A stretch of 20,588 nucleotides of DNA from Saprospiraceae bacterium (GTDB taxonomy: Bacteria > Bacteroidota > Bacteroidia > Bacteroidales > JAIPBB01): the NCBI GenBank assembly GCA_021739805.1, contig JAIPBB010000047.1, positions 1-20,588 on the forward strand, read 5' to 3'. Shown in pieces: positions 14,463 to 20,588 of the stretch. How positions within the stretch are numbered: the stretch's first letter is position 1; each line of letters begins with the position of its first letter. The notes under the pieces are model-generated. The model ran no database searches and was not told where the DNA came from. It was given only the letters and a program-made list of their open reading frames with translations. A program made the translations under genes and the position numbers.

Positions 14463-15245
14463 GGTGTTTTTATTAATATAGTCAGTTGTTAATTCATCAA
14501 ATTTCGGCATAAGTTTGAGAATAGAATCGTAGCTTTCAATAAAAAAATCTGAATATGTAATCATTAATTTGCAAACCAAAGTTATTAGTGTTTTATCATA
14601 CTTTGATGGTTTAGAAATTTTAACAGTGAACTTATTTTCCCAATCACAATATAGACCAGCTAGACCATCATAATTCGGGTGGGTAAACTCAGATAAATTA
14701 TTGTATGATTCAGAATAGTTTGGAATTACTGTTTCAATTTCACTTATTACTTCCATTATATTATCTGCATACAAAATCTTCTTGAATTCATTTCGTGAAA
14801 AAAATTGATTACTATCGTTTTCAAAAATGATTTTTATTCTCTGTTTAATTTGTTTATTTGAGCGGCTTCCGTATAAAAGCTTTAGAACCATTTTATGCAG
14901 ATTATTTAAATCATTTGTTTGTATATATTTATCAATTTTTAAACTTGCCAAAAAAATTGAAGAAGTATTTTCATAAAAGGCTCTTACTAGAATTAGAGCA
15001 GATGCAAAATTGCTTTTTAAGATACAAGTGATAATACTTTGCAATAGATCAATAACTCTATTTAAAACAGCTTGAATGTAAATATGGAAATTAAAAGTTT
15101 GCGGATGCATTATATTTCCATTTTCGAATTTTGGATGAACTATTTCCACACAACACTTTTCTAATGCCAGAATTGTACTGGTGATTTTAATAAAATCCTC
15201 CTCTAATTCCGGGAATTTGTTATAATAATCTTCAGTAAACCTCAT
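14457..15245 (-). CDS. Helical protein of unknown function (DUF5677-like)
   Basis: Not firmly recognised. The 262-residue product is mostly helical. A hydrophobic helical core holds ASALILVRAFYENTSSIFLA (81-100) and, later, YNNLSEFTHPNYDGL (181-195). Pairing of an R..xxE helix (Arg88, Glu92) with an SEFTHPN motif resembles proteins of the DUF5677 type, sometimes grouped with HEPN-like folds; this is a weak similarity judged by eye. The stop codon TAA is formed by the attC core, and the ATG lies about 12 bases after the other core, so the cassette holds nothing but this gene. It probably depends on transcription from upstream. Confidence 0.6.
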   Translation of the reverse strand: MRFTEDYYNKFPELEEDFIKITSTILALEKCCVEIVHPKFENGNIMHPQTFNFHIYIQAVLNRVIDLLQSIITCILKSNFASALILVRAFYENTSSIFLASLKIDKYIQTNDLNNLHKMVLKLLYGSRSNKQIKQRIKIIFENDSNQFFSRNEFKKILYADNIMEVISEIETVIPNYSESYNNLSEFTHPNYDGLAGLYCDWENKFTVKISKPSKYDKTLITLVCKLMITYSDFFIESYDSILKLMPKFDELTTDYINKNTI

Positions 15246-15256
15246 ATTGAAACACC

Positions 15257-15477
15257 ATATAACGGCGTTGCAAATAACCCGCCGCCCAAAAATGAAATGC
15301 CGGATTAAAACACAATGCCAAAAATTGCAGCCGTGCTTAAATTAATCTAAAAGCACGGCAGAACTAACTTTAATTAAAAGAACAACCTTCAATTGCAATG
15401 TTTACTAAAATCTGCAAACCCCAAAATCGCAAATTGCCGAACAGCAAAAAGCGGGCGGGTTGATTTGCTGGTTATAT
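15257..15477 (-). other. attC2 (lipoprotein cassette)
   Basis: Left core atataac (15257-15263), right core gttatat (15471-15477), matching the complement at 16486-16494. Perfect 9-bp central arms gccgtgctt (15330-15338) and aagcacggc (15351-15359). Confidence 0.91.
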
Positions 15478-15483
15478 GCGACA

Positions 15484-16464
15484 TTATCCTTTTCTTAATA
15501 TTTGATAATCTTTTATCTTAAATGGAAATTTATACTTTGTTATTCTATCTCCAATTTTAATGGGGAGAATCAGATATAATCTTGAGTTAATAAAACCAGC
15601 TGATGAGAAAGCTAATTTAAATTTTTCACTGTTTGTAAAAGGATATATTGCGCTCGATAATGTAGCTGGAACTATTTCATCACTGAATACAGATTTCGGA
15701 AGCATTACTGTTGGACGAATAGTAAATAAACTATCAGATTTTTGTAATTCTATTAGACTTGATATTTCAAGGAAATTTGATTCTGTGCTATCAGGTAATA
15801 TTAATTGTTCTTGTCTTTTATCTTTGTGAGTAACTTTATATTCTTTCAATTTGTGAAGATAAATCTTCCCATCGTCTTCATTTATTTTGTAGAAATATTT
15901 CGAAATATTTATAAAAGATAATTCTGCACTATCAGCAAAAAACAGCCAATTCACTTTAATAAAATCATCCTTATAATTTTTTAATGCTAAATCTGAAAAA
16001 TAATATTTAAATGAATCTCCGATTTTCACAAAACCACTATCTTTTTCAAACATCATTTTATCTTTGGATTTATTTTTAATGGAACACAAAATTGTATCTT
16101 TTTTGTTTAGCCACTTAACTTCCAGAAATTCATTAGAAGTGTTTTCGATTTTATTTGCAATTTTATAAATCCTCTCATACTCAATTACAACTTTTGCACT
16201 ATCCCAAATTATGTGGAGGGGCTTTTCTAATTTATTTTCAATCTGAAAACCAATAGCGTTTGGTTCAATATCCATAAATATATTTATGCTGGCATCTTCA
16301 TAATAATGATTGTATCTACCAAATAATGTTTCTTTATATAATCCTTGATTGGATATTTCTTGGGGTGTGTTATCAAATTCAAAATAATACCGAGATACAT
16401 ATGATGAGCAACCATAAAAGAGGAAAGCTAAAGATGAAAATACGAATAACCATTTTTTTAACAT
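15484..16464 (-). CDS. Putative lipoprotein of unknown function
   Basis: The 326-residue protein begins with a short basic N-terminus and a hydrophobic stretch (KKWLFVFSSLAFLFYGC) ending in a lipobox-like FYGC; Cys19 would be the lipidated residue after signal peptidase II cleavage. The rest is rich in Lys, Ser and aromatic residues with alternating beta-strand patterns (for example KVVIEYERIYKIAN) and no family I recognise. The start is well supported by GAGGT placed before ATAAATG. It would sit in the outer or inner membrane facing the periplasm. It occupies cassette C2 alone. Confidence 0.7.
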   Translation of the reverse strand: MLKKWLFVFSSLAFLFYGCSSYVSRYYFEFDNTPQEISNQGLYKETLFGRYNHYYEDASINIFMDIEPNAIGFQIENKLEKPLHIIWDSAKVVIEYERIYKIANKIENTSNEFLEVKWLNKKDTILCSIKNKSKDKMMFEKDSGFVKIGDSFKYYFSDLALKNYKDDFIKVNWLFFADSAELSFINISKYFYKINEDDGKIYLHKLKEYKVTHKDKRQEQLILPDSTESNFLEISSLIELQKSDSLFTIRPTVMLPKSVFSDEIVPATLSSAIYPFTNSEKFKLAFSSAGFINSRLYLILPIKIGDRITKYKFPFKIKDYQILRKG

Positions 16465-16487
16465 TTATTACCTCACGATATTTTAGC

Positions 16488-16733
16488 ATATAACGGCGTG
16501 GCTGCTAACCGGCAGCCCAAAACCCACACCACCACTAGCGACACGCCTATTTAATTTAAAGCGACGGGTTATTAATTTTCACAACAATAATCCGGCTCAA
16601 CTATTTAACACTTAATAAAACTATTTTTAAGAACGCTAAACCTACTCAAACAGCCACCAACACTTATCAAGACACTTTAGGCCTGCAGAATTTCCCATTT
16701 AGCATAGCTGTCCGGTTGAGCAGCATGTTATGT
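16488..16733 (-). other. attC1, site of the first cassette after attI
   Basis: Left core atataac (16488-16494), right core gttatgt (16727-16733); gttatgtgca matches the complement at the attI junction (17326-17335). The ends pair as gctgctaaccgg with ccggttgagcagc. At 246 bp it is the longest site without obvious insertions; its central stem is less regular than in other sites. Confidence 0.9.
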
Positions 16734-16739
16734 GCAATT

Positions 16740-17297
16740 TTATTTAAGAATTACTTCTTGAATATTTTTTAATGATTTTTGTGTTCTTTTAGTACTAAAA
16801 GTAAACTTAATAGAATTAGATCTTTTTGCATCCTCAATGGATTGAAGCCAAGAATTATAATCTGCTTCAATACTTATTGCTTCATTTTTTATATTGTCAA
16901 ATATGTAATTTGAATTAATGATAAATAGTATATTTCGAGTAGTTTCGAATAACTTCTCATACATATTAAATTGAGGATCAGAGCCAGCTTTTAATAGCAA
17001 CCCATTTAATTCAACTACTCTCTTATATAAATCTTCTTTATTCTGATCTATTATTTTTTGAGTTCCCTTGAATTTTTCAATTTGCTTTACATATTCAGAT
17101 TTTACATCTTCCACTTTTTCTGTTAGAACTTTGATGTCAGATTTTGTAGCAAGATTCTTGCCTTTTTGCTTGAAATATTCAAAGATATAGGTTCCCGCAA
17201 TTCCAATAACTACGGATAAAATAATGTAAACCCAAAAATATTTAATCTCATTTTTGATTGCTGTTTCGATAATTGTTTGAATTTCGTCAGGTTTCAT
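16740..17297 (-). CDS. Small protein with one membrane helix and coiled coil
   Basis: From ATG 17297 the product has 185 residues; a GTG at 17330 inside the recombination core is an alternative start. After a short N-terminus comes a membrane segment (YFWVYIILSVVIGIAGTYIF, 20-39), then a charged, probably coiled-coil stretch (SDIKVLTEKVEDVKSEYVKQ) and a helical C-terminal domain ending in EVILK. No family is recognised, though similar single-helix coiled-coil proteins are common in integron cassettes. It is the first cassette next to the integrase, hence the most recently inserted if insertion occurs at attI, and the best placed for transcription. Confidence 0.62.
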   Translation of the reverse strand: MKPDEIQTIIETAIKNEIKYFWVYIILSVVIGIAGTYIFEYFKQKGKNLATKSDIKVLTEKVEDVKSEYVKQIEKFKGTQKIIDQNKEDLYKRVVELNGLLLKAGSDPQFNMYEKLFETTRNILFIINSNYIFDNIKNEAISIEADYNSWLQSIEDAKRSNSIKFTFSTKRTQKSLKNIQEVILK

Positions 17298-17328
17298 ATA
17301 AAGCTCTAATAATTTAATTATTGTATGC

Positions 17329-17530
17329 ACATAACATATTTTTATCCCGACACTAAATCGGGTTTTATTACATTTTAATTTTCTGTTATTCCCTAAATTT
17401 TGTCGGGAATAACTGAATTTTCAATTCCTAATTTTCACAGCAAATAGTTCATTTGGTTAGTAAAAAACAAATGAATTCAGTTAATTTTCATTTATGTTAT
17501 ATACGAAAATTTTTCGGGAATAACACTGCG
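17329..17530 (-). other. Presumed attI region and promoter area
   Basis: The segment lies between the integrase stop and the first cassette and contains no gene. The cassette junction is the core acataac at 17329-17335 (GTTATGT on the cassette strand). Possible integrase-binding repeats are cgggaataac at 17404-17413 and again at 17515-17524, the first with its inverse gttattccc at 17385-17393. A second inverted pair, aactgaatt (17411-17419) and aattcagtt (17474-17482), is also present. A 5-bp stem cccga/tcggg (17346-17362) is followed by tttt on the plus strand. No clear cassette promoter could be fixed. Confidence 0.6.
17385..17413. repeat. 9-bp inverted repeat in attI
   Basis: Arms gttattccc (17385-17393) and gggaataac (17405-17413) are separated by 11 bases. 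The right arm recurs at 17516-17524, next to the integrase stop. Confidence 0.75.
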
Positions 17531-18517
17531 TTAGTCCAGAGGACTTCTAACGCCCGATATATTTTTTAACACATGTGTATAAATCATAGTTGTTCTTAAA
17601 GATTTATGACCCAACAATTCTTGTATAGTTCTAATATCATATCCGTCACTTAATAATTGCGTAGCAAAGCTGTGACGAAATGTATGCGAGCCTGCTTTTT
17701 TATCTATCTTAGATTTTTTAACGGCTTTTGTAATAGCTTTCTGAATGGTGCTTTCATGAATCGGTAAACGAATTATTTTACCGCTTTTTTCGAGTTTAGT
17801 TCTTTTATCTGCGGGAAATACAAACTGCCATTTAAATTCTTTGGAAGCATTCGGGTATTTTTTTTCTATCCCATCAAATAATATTGTTTCGCCGTATCCT
17901 TTTTTTAAATCTTCATAATGTATTTCAAAATTTTTCTTTATATGTTCTTCAAGTTCTGGAATTATCGACACCGGCAAAACTGTGGTTCTGTCTTTGTCTC
18001 CTTTTCCCCTCCTAACAGTTATTATCCTGTTTTCAAAATCAATATCAAGTATGCGCAACTTAAGACATTCATTTAGTCGAAGTCCGCTGCCATACAATAT
18101 AGATGCAATAAGTTTTGGCGTACCATACAAATATGATATTACTTTGAGCGCTTCATTTTTCGAAAACACAACAGGTATTCTTGAACTCCTATGTGCGCGT
18201 ACTACATCTTCAAGCCACCCAAATTCTTTTTCCAAAACCTTTTTGTATAAAAATACTATCGCACATAACGCCTGGTTCTGTGTTGATGCTGAAACTTTTC
18301 TCTCTACTGCTAAATAGGTTAAATACTTTTCAATATGTTCTTTTGTTAATTCTTCGGGATGTTTTTTGTTGTTGTATAATATAAAGTCATGCACCCATTT
18401 CGTGTATGCTTCTTCCGTTTTTCTGCTGTATCTTTCCGACCTTAATTTTAACCGTACTTGTTCCAGCAGTTTTGGTTTTCTGCTTACTTTCTTAATTGTT
18501 AGTGAATTCGAATTCAA
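17531..18517 (-). CDS. intI: Integron integrase IntI (tyrosine recombinase)
   Basis: IntI recombines attI with the folded single-stranded attC of circular cassettes. The 328-residue product has the catalytic set Arg147 (SGLRLNE), Lys172 (RRGKGDKDR), His278 and Arg281 (SHTFRHSFATQLL), His304 (LLGHKSL) and Tyr313 (TTMIYTHVL). It also has the integron-specific insertion EKKYPNASKEFKWQFVFPAD (218-237) and the typical ending GVRSPLD. The gene is complete. The only methionine codon is at residue 311, so the start is probably TTG 18517, which gives the same N-terminal length as IntI1; an in-frame ATG at 18550 is cut off by TAA after four codons. No clear ribosome site or LexA box is seen. Unusually, the 3' end faces the cassettes, as in the inverted integrases known from Treponema denticola and some marine bacteria. 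Confidence 0.95.
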   Translation of the reverse strand: MNSNSLTIKKVSRKPKLLEQVRLKLRSERYSRKTEEAYTKWVHDFILYNNKKHPEELTKEHIEKYLTYLAVERKVSASTQNQALCAIVFLYKKVLEKEFGWLEDVVRAHRSSRIPVVFSKNEALKVISYLYGTPKLIASILYGSGLRLNECLKLRILDIDFENRIITVRRGKGDKDRTTVLPVSIIPELEEHIKKNFEIHYEDLKKGYGETILFDGIEKKYPNASKEFKWQFVFPADKRTKLEKSGKIIRLPIHESTIQKAITKAVKKSKIDKKAGSHTFRHSFATQLLSDGYDIRTIQELLGHKSLRTTMIYTHVLKNISGVRSPLD

Positions 18518-18817
18518 TATTTTATCTGTGTGTTTTTATTTTTGATTCATTTATCCTTGGGTGTTAAGGTCCATAACTTGACACAAGCTGCTCTTTTAGG
18601 AAAATCCCGCATGCACTTTTTAATTGCGGCGTATAAAGGTTCCCGGCATCCATGCTAAAAATATTTATATAGAAAGATATATAATCTTCGAAAGGTAAAT
18701 TCGTGTGAGTGTGTCCCGACTTCAAGTATTTGCCCTATTTGTAAAAACCGAAATCAATTTAAGGTAATTTGGTTTAATTGTCAAATATGTTTTGAGCAGC
18801 GAGTGGTAAACGAAAGA
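18518..18817. other. Non-coding region upstream of intI
   Basis: No intact gene is seen. It must contain the integrase promoter, but no convincing -35/-10 pair was found. A short frame without start codon (about 18658-18830, plus strand) encodes CPIC...CQIC, which looks like a fragment of a zinc-ribbon protein. Confidence 0.4.
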
Positions 18818-19018
18818 ACGAAAAGTATCAAGAAACAAGTATCAAGTATCAAGTATCAAGAAACCAGAAACCAGAGACCAGAAACAAGTATCAAGAATCA
18901 AGAATCAAGTATCAAGTAGCAAGTATCAAGAAACCAGAAACCAGAGACCAGAGACCAGAAACAAGTATCAAGTATCAAGAAACAAGTATCAAGAAACAAG
19001 AAACCGGCAACCAAAAAC

Positions 19019-19083
19019 CCAACCTACGCTAAAACCCAGCTTCGGTTGGCAGGCCCACCTACGCTATAAGGCAGCTACGGTGG
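19019..19083. repeat. Pair of hairpin elements within the heptamer array
   Basis: Two elements lie side by side: 19019-19049 (ccaacctacgct to gcttcggttgg) and 19055-19083 (ccacctacgct to agctacggtgg). Both have paired ends and share the cctacgct motif. They recur at 19389-19488. Confidence 0.8.
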
Positions 19084-19388
19084 ACTAGCAGAGACCAGAG
19101 ACCAGAAACAAGTATCAAGAATCAAGTATCAAGTATCAAGTAGCAAGTATCAAGTAGCATGTATCAAGAAACAAGAAACAAGTAGCAAGAAACACAGGGT
19201 AAAAGGTACAAGGTAAAGGGCATAGTGCAGAGAGCAGAGGGGGGAAAAGCTAAGACGTAAGAAGTAAGACTTAAGAAACAAGTATCAAGTAGCAAGTATC
19301 AAGTAGCAAGTATCAAGTAGCAAGTATCAAGAAACAAGAAACAAAAATCAAACACCAAACAAATCTCAAAAAACAAACAACCAGAAAC

Positions 19389-19488
19389 CCAACCTACGCT
19401 AAAACCCAGCTTCGGTTGGCAGGCCCACCTACGCTAAAACCCAGCTTCGGTTGGCAGGCCCACCTACGCTATAAAGCAGCTACGGTGG
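19389..19488. repeat. Three hairpin elements in tandem
   Basis: Elements at 19389-19419, 19425-19454 and 19460-19488 are copies of the two types at 19019-19083. The middle one combines the left end of one type with the right end of the other. Each is joined to the next by caggc. Confidence 0.8.
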
Positions 19489-19620
19489 ACTAGCAGAAAC
19501 CAGAAACAAGTATCAAGTATCAAGTATCAAGTAGCAAGTAGCAAGAAATAAAAGAAAAAAAACAAATAAATCTCAAAAACCAAAAAGCATAAAATCAGGA
19601 ACCAGCAACAAGAAACAAGG

Positions 19621-19868
19621 AACTCCACCTACACTAAAAAACCAGCTTCCACCTACGCTAAAAGTCAGCTCCGGTGGGCAAGTCGGTGGGCAGGCCCGTC
19701 TCTACCTATCGGTAGACAGGTTCGTCAAAAACCGACTTCGCCGTGGCAGGCAGAAACCAGAAACCAGAAGCCAGAAGCCAGTAACAAGAAATCCACCTTT
19801 GGCGAGATCTCGCTTTGCGGACAAATCTCAAATAAATATCAAACAACAATCATCAATTTTAACACCGA
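19621..19868. other. Non-coding stretch with degraded hairpin elements
   Basis: It contains further broken copies of the cctacgct elements (about 19625-19690), a degraded cctatcggtagacagg palindrome (19707-19722) and a few heptamers (19750-19790). No gene is seen. Confidence 0.6.
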
Positions 19869-19929
19869 CCTGTCCTCCATAGCCAAACTTCATCAATTAT
19901 TACGTTTGGTAATTTTAAACGAAGGGGGG
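19869..19929. repeat. 30-bp family hairpin with a nested insertion
   Basis: The outer parts (cctgtcctccatag ... ttttaaacgaagggggg) match the 30-bp family at 1060-1089 and 2230-2259. The loop is expanded by a second hairpin with arms ccaaac and gtttgg (within 19883-19908). Confidence 0.65.
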
Positions 19930-20080
19930 AATCTTTGATGTAGGTAATAGTCAATTTCAAGCCCCTTAATAACCAAATAACTCAATACCAAATAACTCAA
20001 TAACCAAATAACTTAATCCTTTCTCCGTGTTTTTCCGCGTAGTCCGTGTCGTTCGTGTTCTATTCCCCGGCATCAGGAAG

Positions 20081-20290
20081 AACGGCGTCAATGTAAGGAA
20101 GAGCGGTGTCAACGTCAGGAAGAACGGCGTCAGCGTCAGGAAGAACAGCGTCAATGTCAGGAAGATCAGCGTCATCGTCAGGAAGAACAGCGTCAATGTC
20201 AGGAAGATCAGCGTCAACGTCAGGAAGATCGGCGTCAATGTCAGGAAGAGCAGCGTCAACGTCAGGAAGAGCAGCGTCATCATCAGGAAG
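20081..20290 (+). repeat. Tandem 21-bp repeat, ten units
   Basis: Ten consecutive units of 21 bp, each ending tcaggaag (taaggaag in the first) and containing gcgtca or gtgtca, run without interruption; a partial unit follows. Because 21 is a multiple of three, several frames stay open through the array on both strands, encoding repeats such as ALPDVDA or SVRKNSVN. None has a convincing start, and the flanks look non-coding. Confidence 0.85.
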
Positions 20291-20495
20291 AATGACGTCA
20301 GCTCTTTTACTTCCCACTTCAAAGGAATGGAAAACGCTTTGTAAAACTTGAAATATCTCGGGCATCAAGACCCATGCCTTGACGATAGGACAAAAAGCAA
20401 GTGTCGGGAAATCCCGCCTACACTTATCAGTTACGGTGGATAAAGGATTCCGACAAACGAGCATAATTGCTAATTCATAACTCACCCCAACTTTT
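20291..20495. other. Non-coding stretch, no gene recognised
   Basis: No intact gene or RNA is visible. A small palindrome-like segment (gtcgggaaatcccgcc, 20403-20418) resembles the other hairpin elements of this flank. Confidence 0.4.
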
Positions 20496-20585
20496 CCCCT
20501 CTCTTTTTCGAGAGGGGAACGAGTTCTTTTAAAGACGATAGGGTTTTCAGATTTACACAAATCTGTCCTCTCTCCATGAGAGAGG
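20496..20585. repeat. Cluster of three small palindromes
   Basis: Three hairpins follow one another: cccctctc/gagagggg (20496-20503, 20510-20517), cagattt/aaatctg (20548-20554, 20559-20565) and cctctctc-cat-gagagagg (20567-20585). This looks like a composite REP-type element that continues to the window edge. Confidence 0.75.
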
Positions 20586-20588
20586 TCG

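Larger units (their letters stand above)
256..18517 (-). mobile_element. Chromosomal-type integron: intI plus about 13 gene cassettes
   Basis: An integron integrase gene is followed, on the same strand, by an array of short genes separated by recurrent imperfect palindromes (attC). Cassette limits can be read because the 9-14 bp at one end of a cassette is the reverse complement of its other end. For example, gttatatgg at 14456 pairs with ccatataac at 15255, and gttataaac at 13230 with gtttataac at 14240. Nearly all cassette genes lie on the minus strand; HigBA-1 and the recombinase remnant are on the plus strand. The array ends at the left in fragments of other mobile elements. The integrase reads toward the array, unlike class 1 integrons. 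There is no transposon or plasmid gene nearby, so a sedentary chromosomal integron is more likely than a mobile one. Confidence 0.93.
18818..19620 (+). repeat. Heptamer repeat arrays (caagtat / caagaaa / ccagaaa)
   Basis: Long runs of phased 7-base units (caagtat, caagtag, caagaat, caagaaa, ccagaaa, ccagaga) follow each other with few breaks. They are interrupted by hairpin elements of about 30 bp at 19019-19083 and 19389-19488 and by short AT-rich stretches. The unit varies freely at positions 5-7, while the caag/ccag start is conserved. There are no unique spacers, so it is not a CRISPR. Similar heptamer arrays are typical of some environmental Bacteroidota and relatives. Confidence 0.85.

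Noticed and set aside
17346..17366. Terminator between attI and cassette 1
   Set aside because: The cccga/tcggg stem is only 5 bp and its T run is on the plus strand, opposite to transcription of intI and cassettes.
18818..19620. CRISPR array
   Set aside because: The repeated units are 7 bp and contiguous, without unique spacers or cas genes.
19966..20560. Repeat-encoding frames such as ALPDVDA on the minus strand and VNVRKNS on the plus strand
   Set aside because: The 21-bp period keeps several frames open at once; no reliable start or family, so coding is unsupported.

Overview
The window is almost entirely one chromosomal-type integron. A tyrosine recombinase with every integron-integrase hallmark (complement of 17531-18517) sits at the right. 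To its left lies an array of about 13 gene cassettes (roughly 256-17335) separated by recurrent attC sites. The DNA is AT-rich. Together with the small palindromic elements and the heptamer repeat arrays at the right, this suggests an uncultured member of the Bacteroidota/Chlorobiota/Ignavibacteriota group. That placement is an inference; there is no phylogenetic marker here.

Layout from right to left, which is the direction of cassette transcription. 18518-20588: non-coding DNA with 7-bp and 21-bp repeat arrays and many small palindromes. 17531-18517: intI, oriented so that its 3' end faces the array, the reverse of the textbook arrangement. 17329-17530: presumed attI. Cassettes: C1 small membrane/coiled-coil protein; C2 lipoprotein; C3 helical protein with an SEFTHPN motif; C4 HEPN-like protein plus DUF3467 protein; C5 membrane protein plus TPR protein; C6 a 3.1-kb single-chain restriction-modification-specificity enzyme; C7 HsdR_N-like nuclease with DUF5655; C8 HEPN-like protein; C9 Mrr-like nuclease; C10 HigBA toxin-antitoxin; C11 a gene-poor cassette holding a broken recombinase; C12 an Arr-type rifamycin ADP-ribosyltransferase; C13 a second HigBA pair on the opposite strand. 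The left edge (1-232) holds fragments of a group II intron maturase and of another, unidentified gene.

Most attC sites are about 190-246 bp, with conserved ends (TAACGGCGTTGC on the left, GGTT(G)A..GCTGGTTA on the right) and a central stem whose sequence differs from site to site while staying self-complementary. Each cassette's two ends match each other over 9-14 bp, which lets cassette limits be read directly and exposes one altered core.

The content is dominated by self-preservation and probable anti-phage functions: three restriction-type nucleases, two toxin-antitoxin pairs, two HEPN-like proteins and a drug-resistance enzyme. The most striking structural observation is one attC (967-1311) carrying five separate 20-30-bp hairpin insertions. 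A near-identical uninterrupted attC at 13014-13236 defines every insertion point to the base. One of these hairpin families has also inserted, as exactly 30 bp, into the recombinase remnant at 2230-2259.
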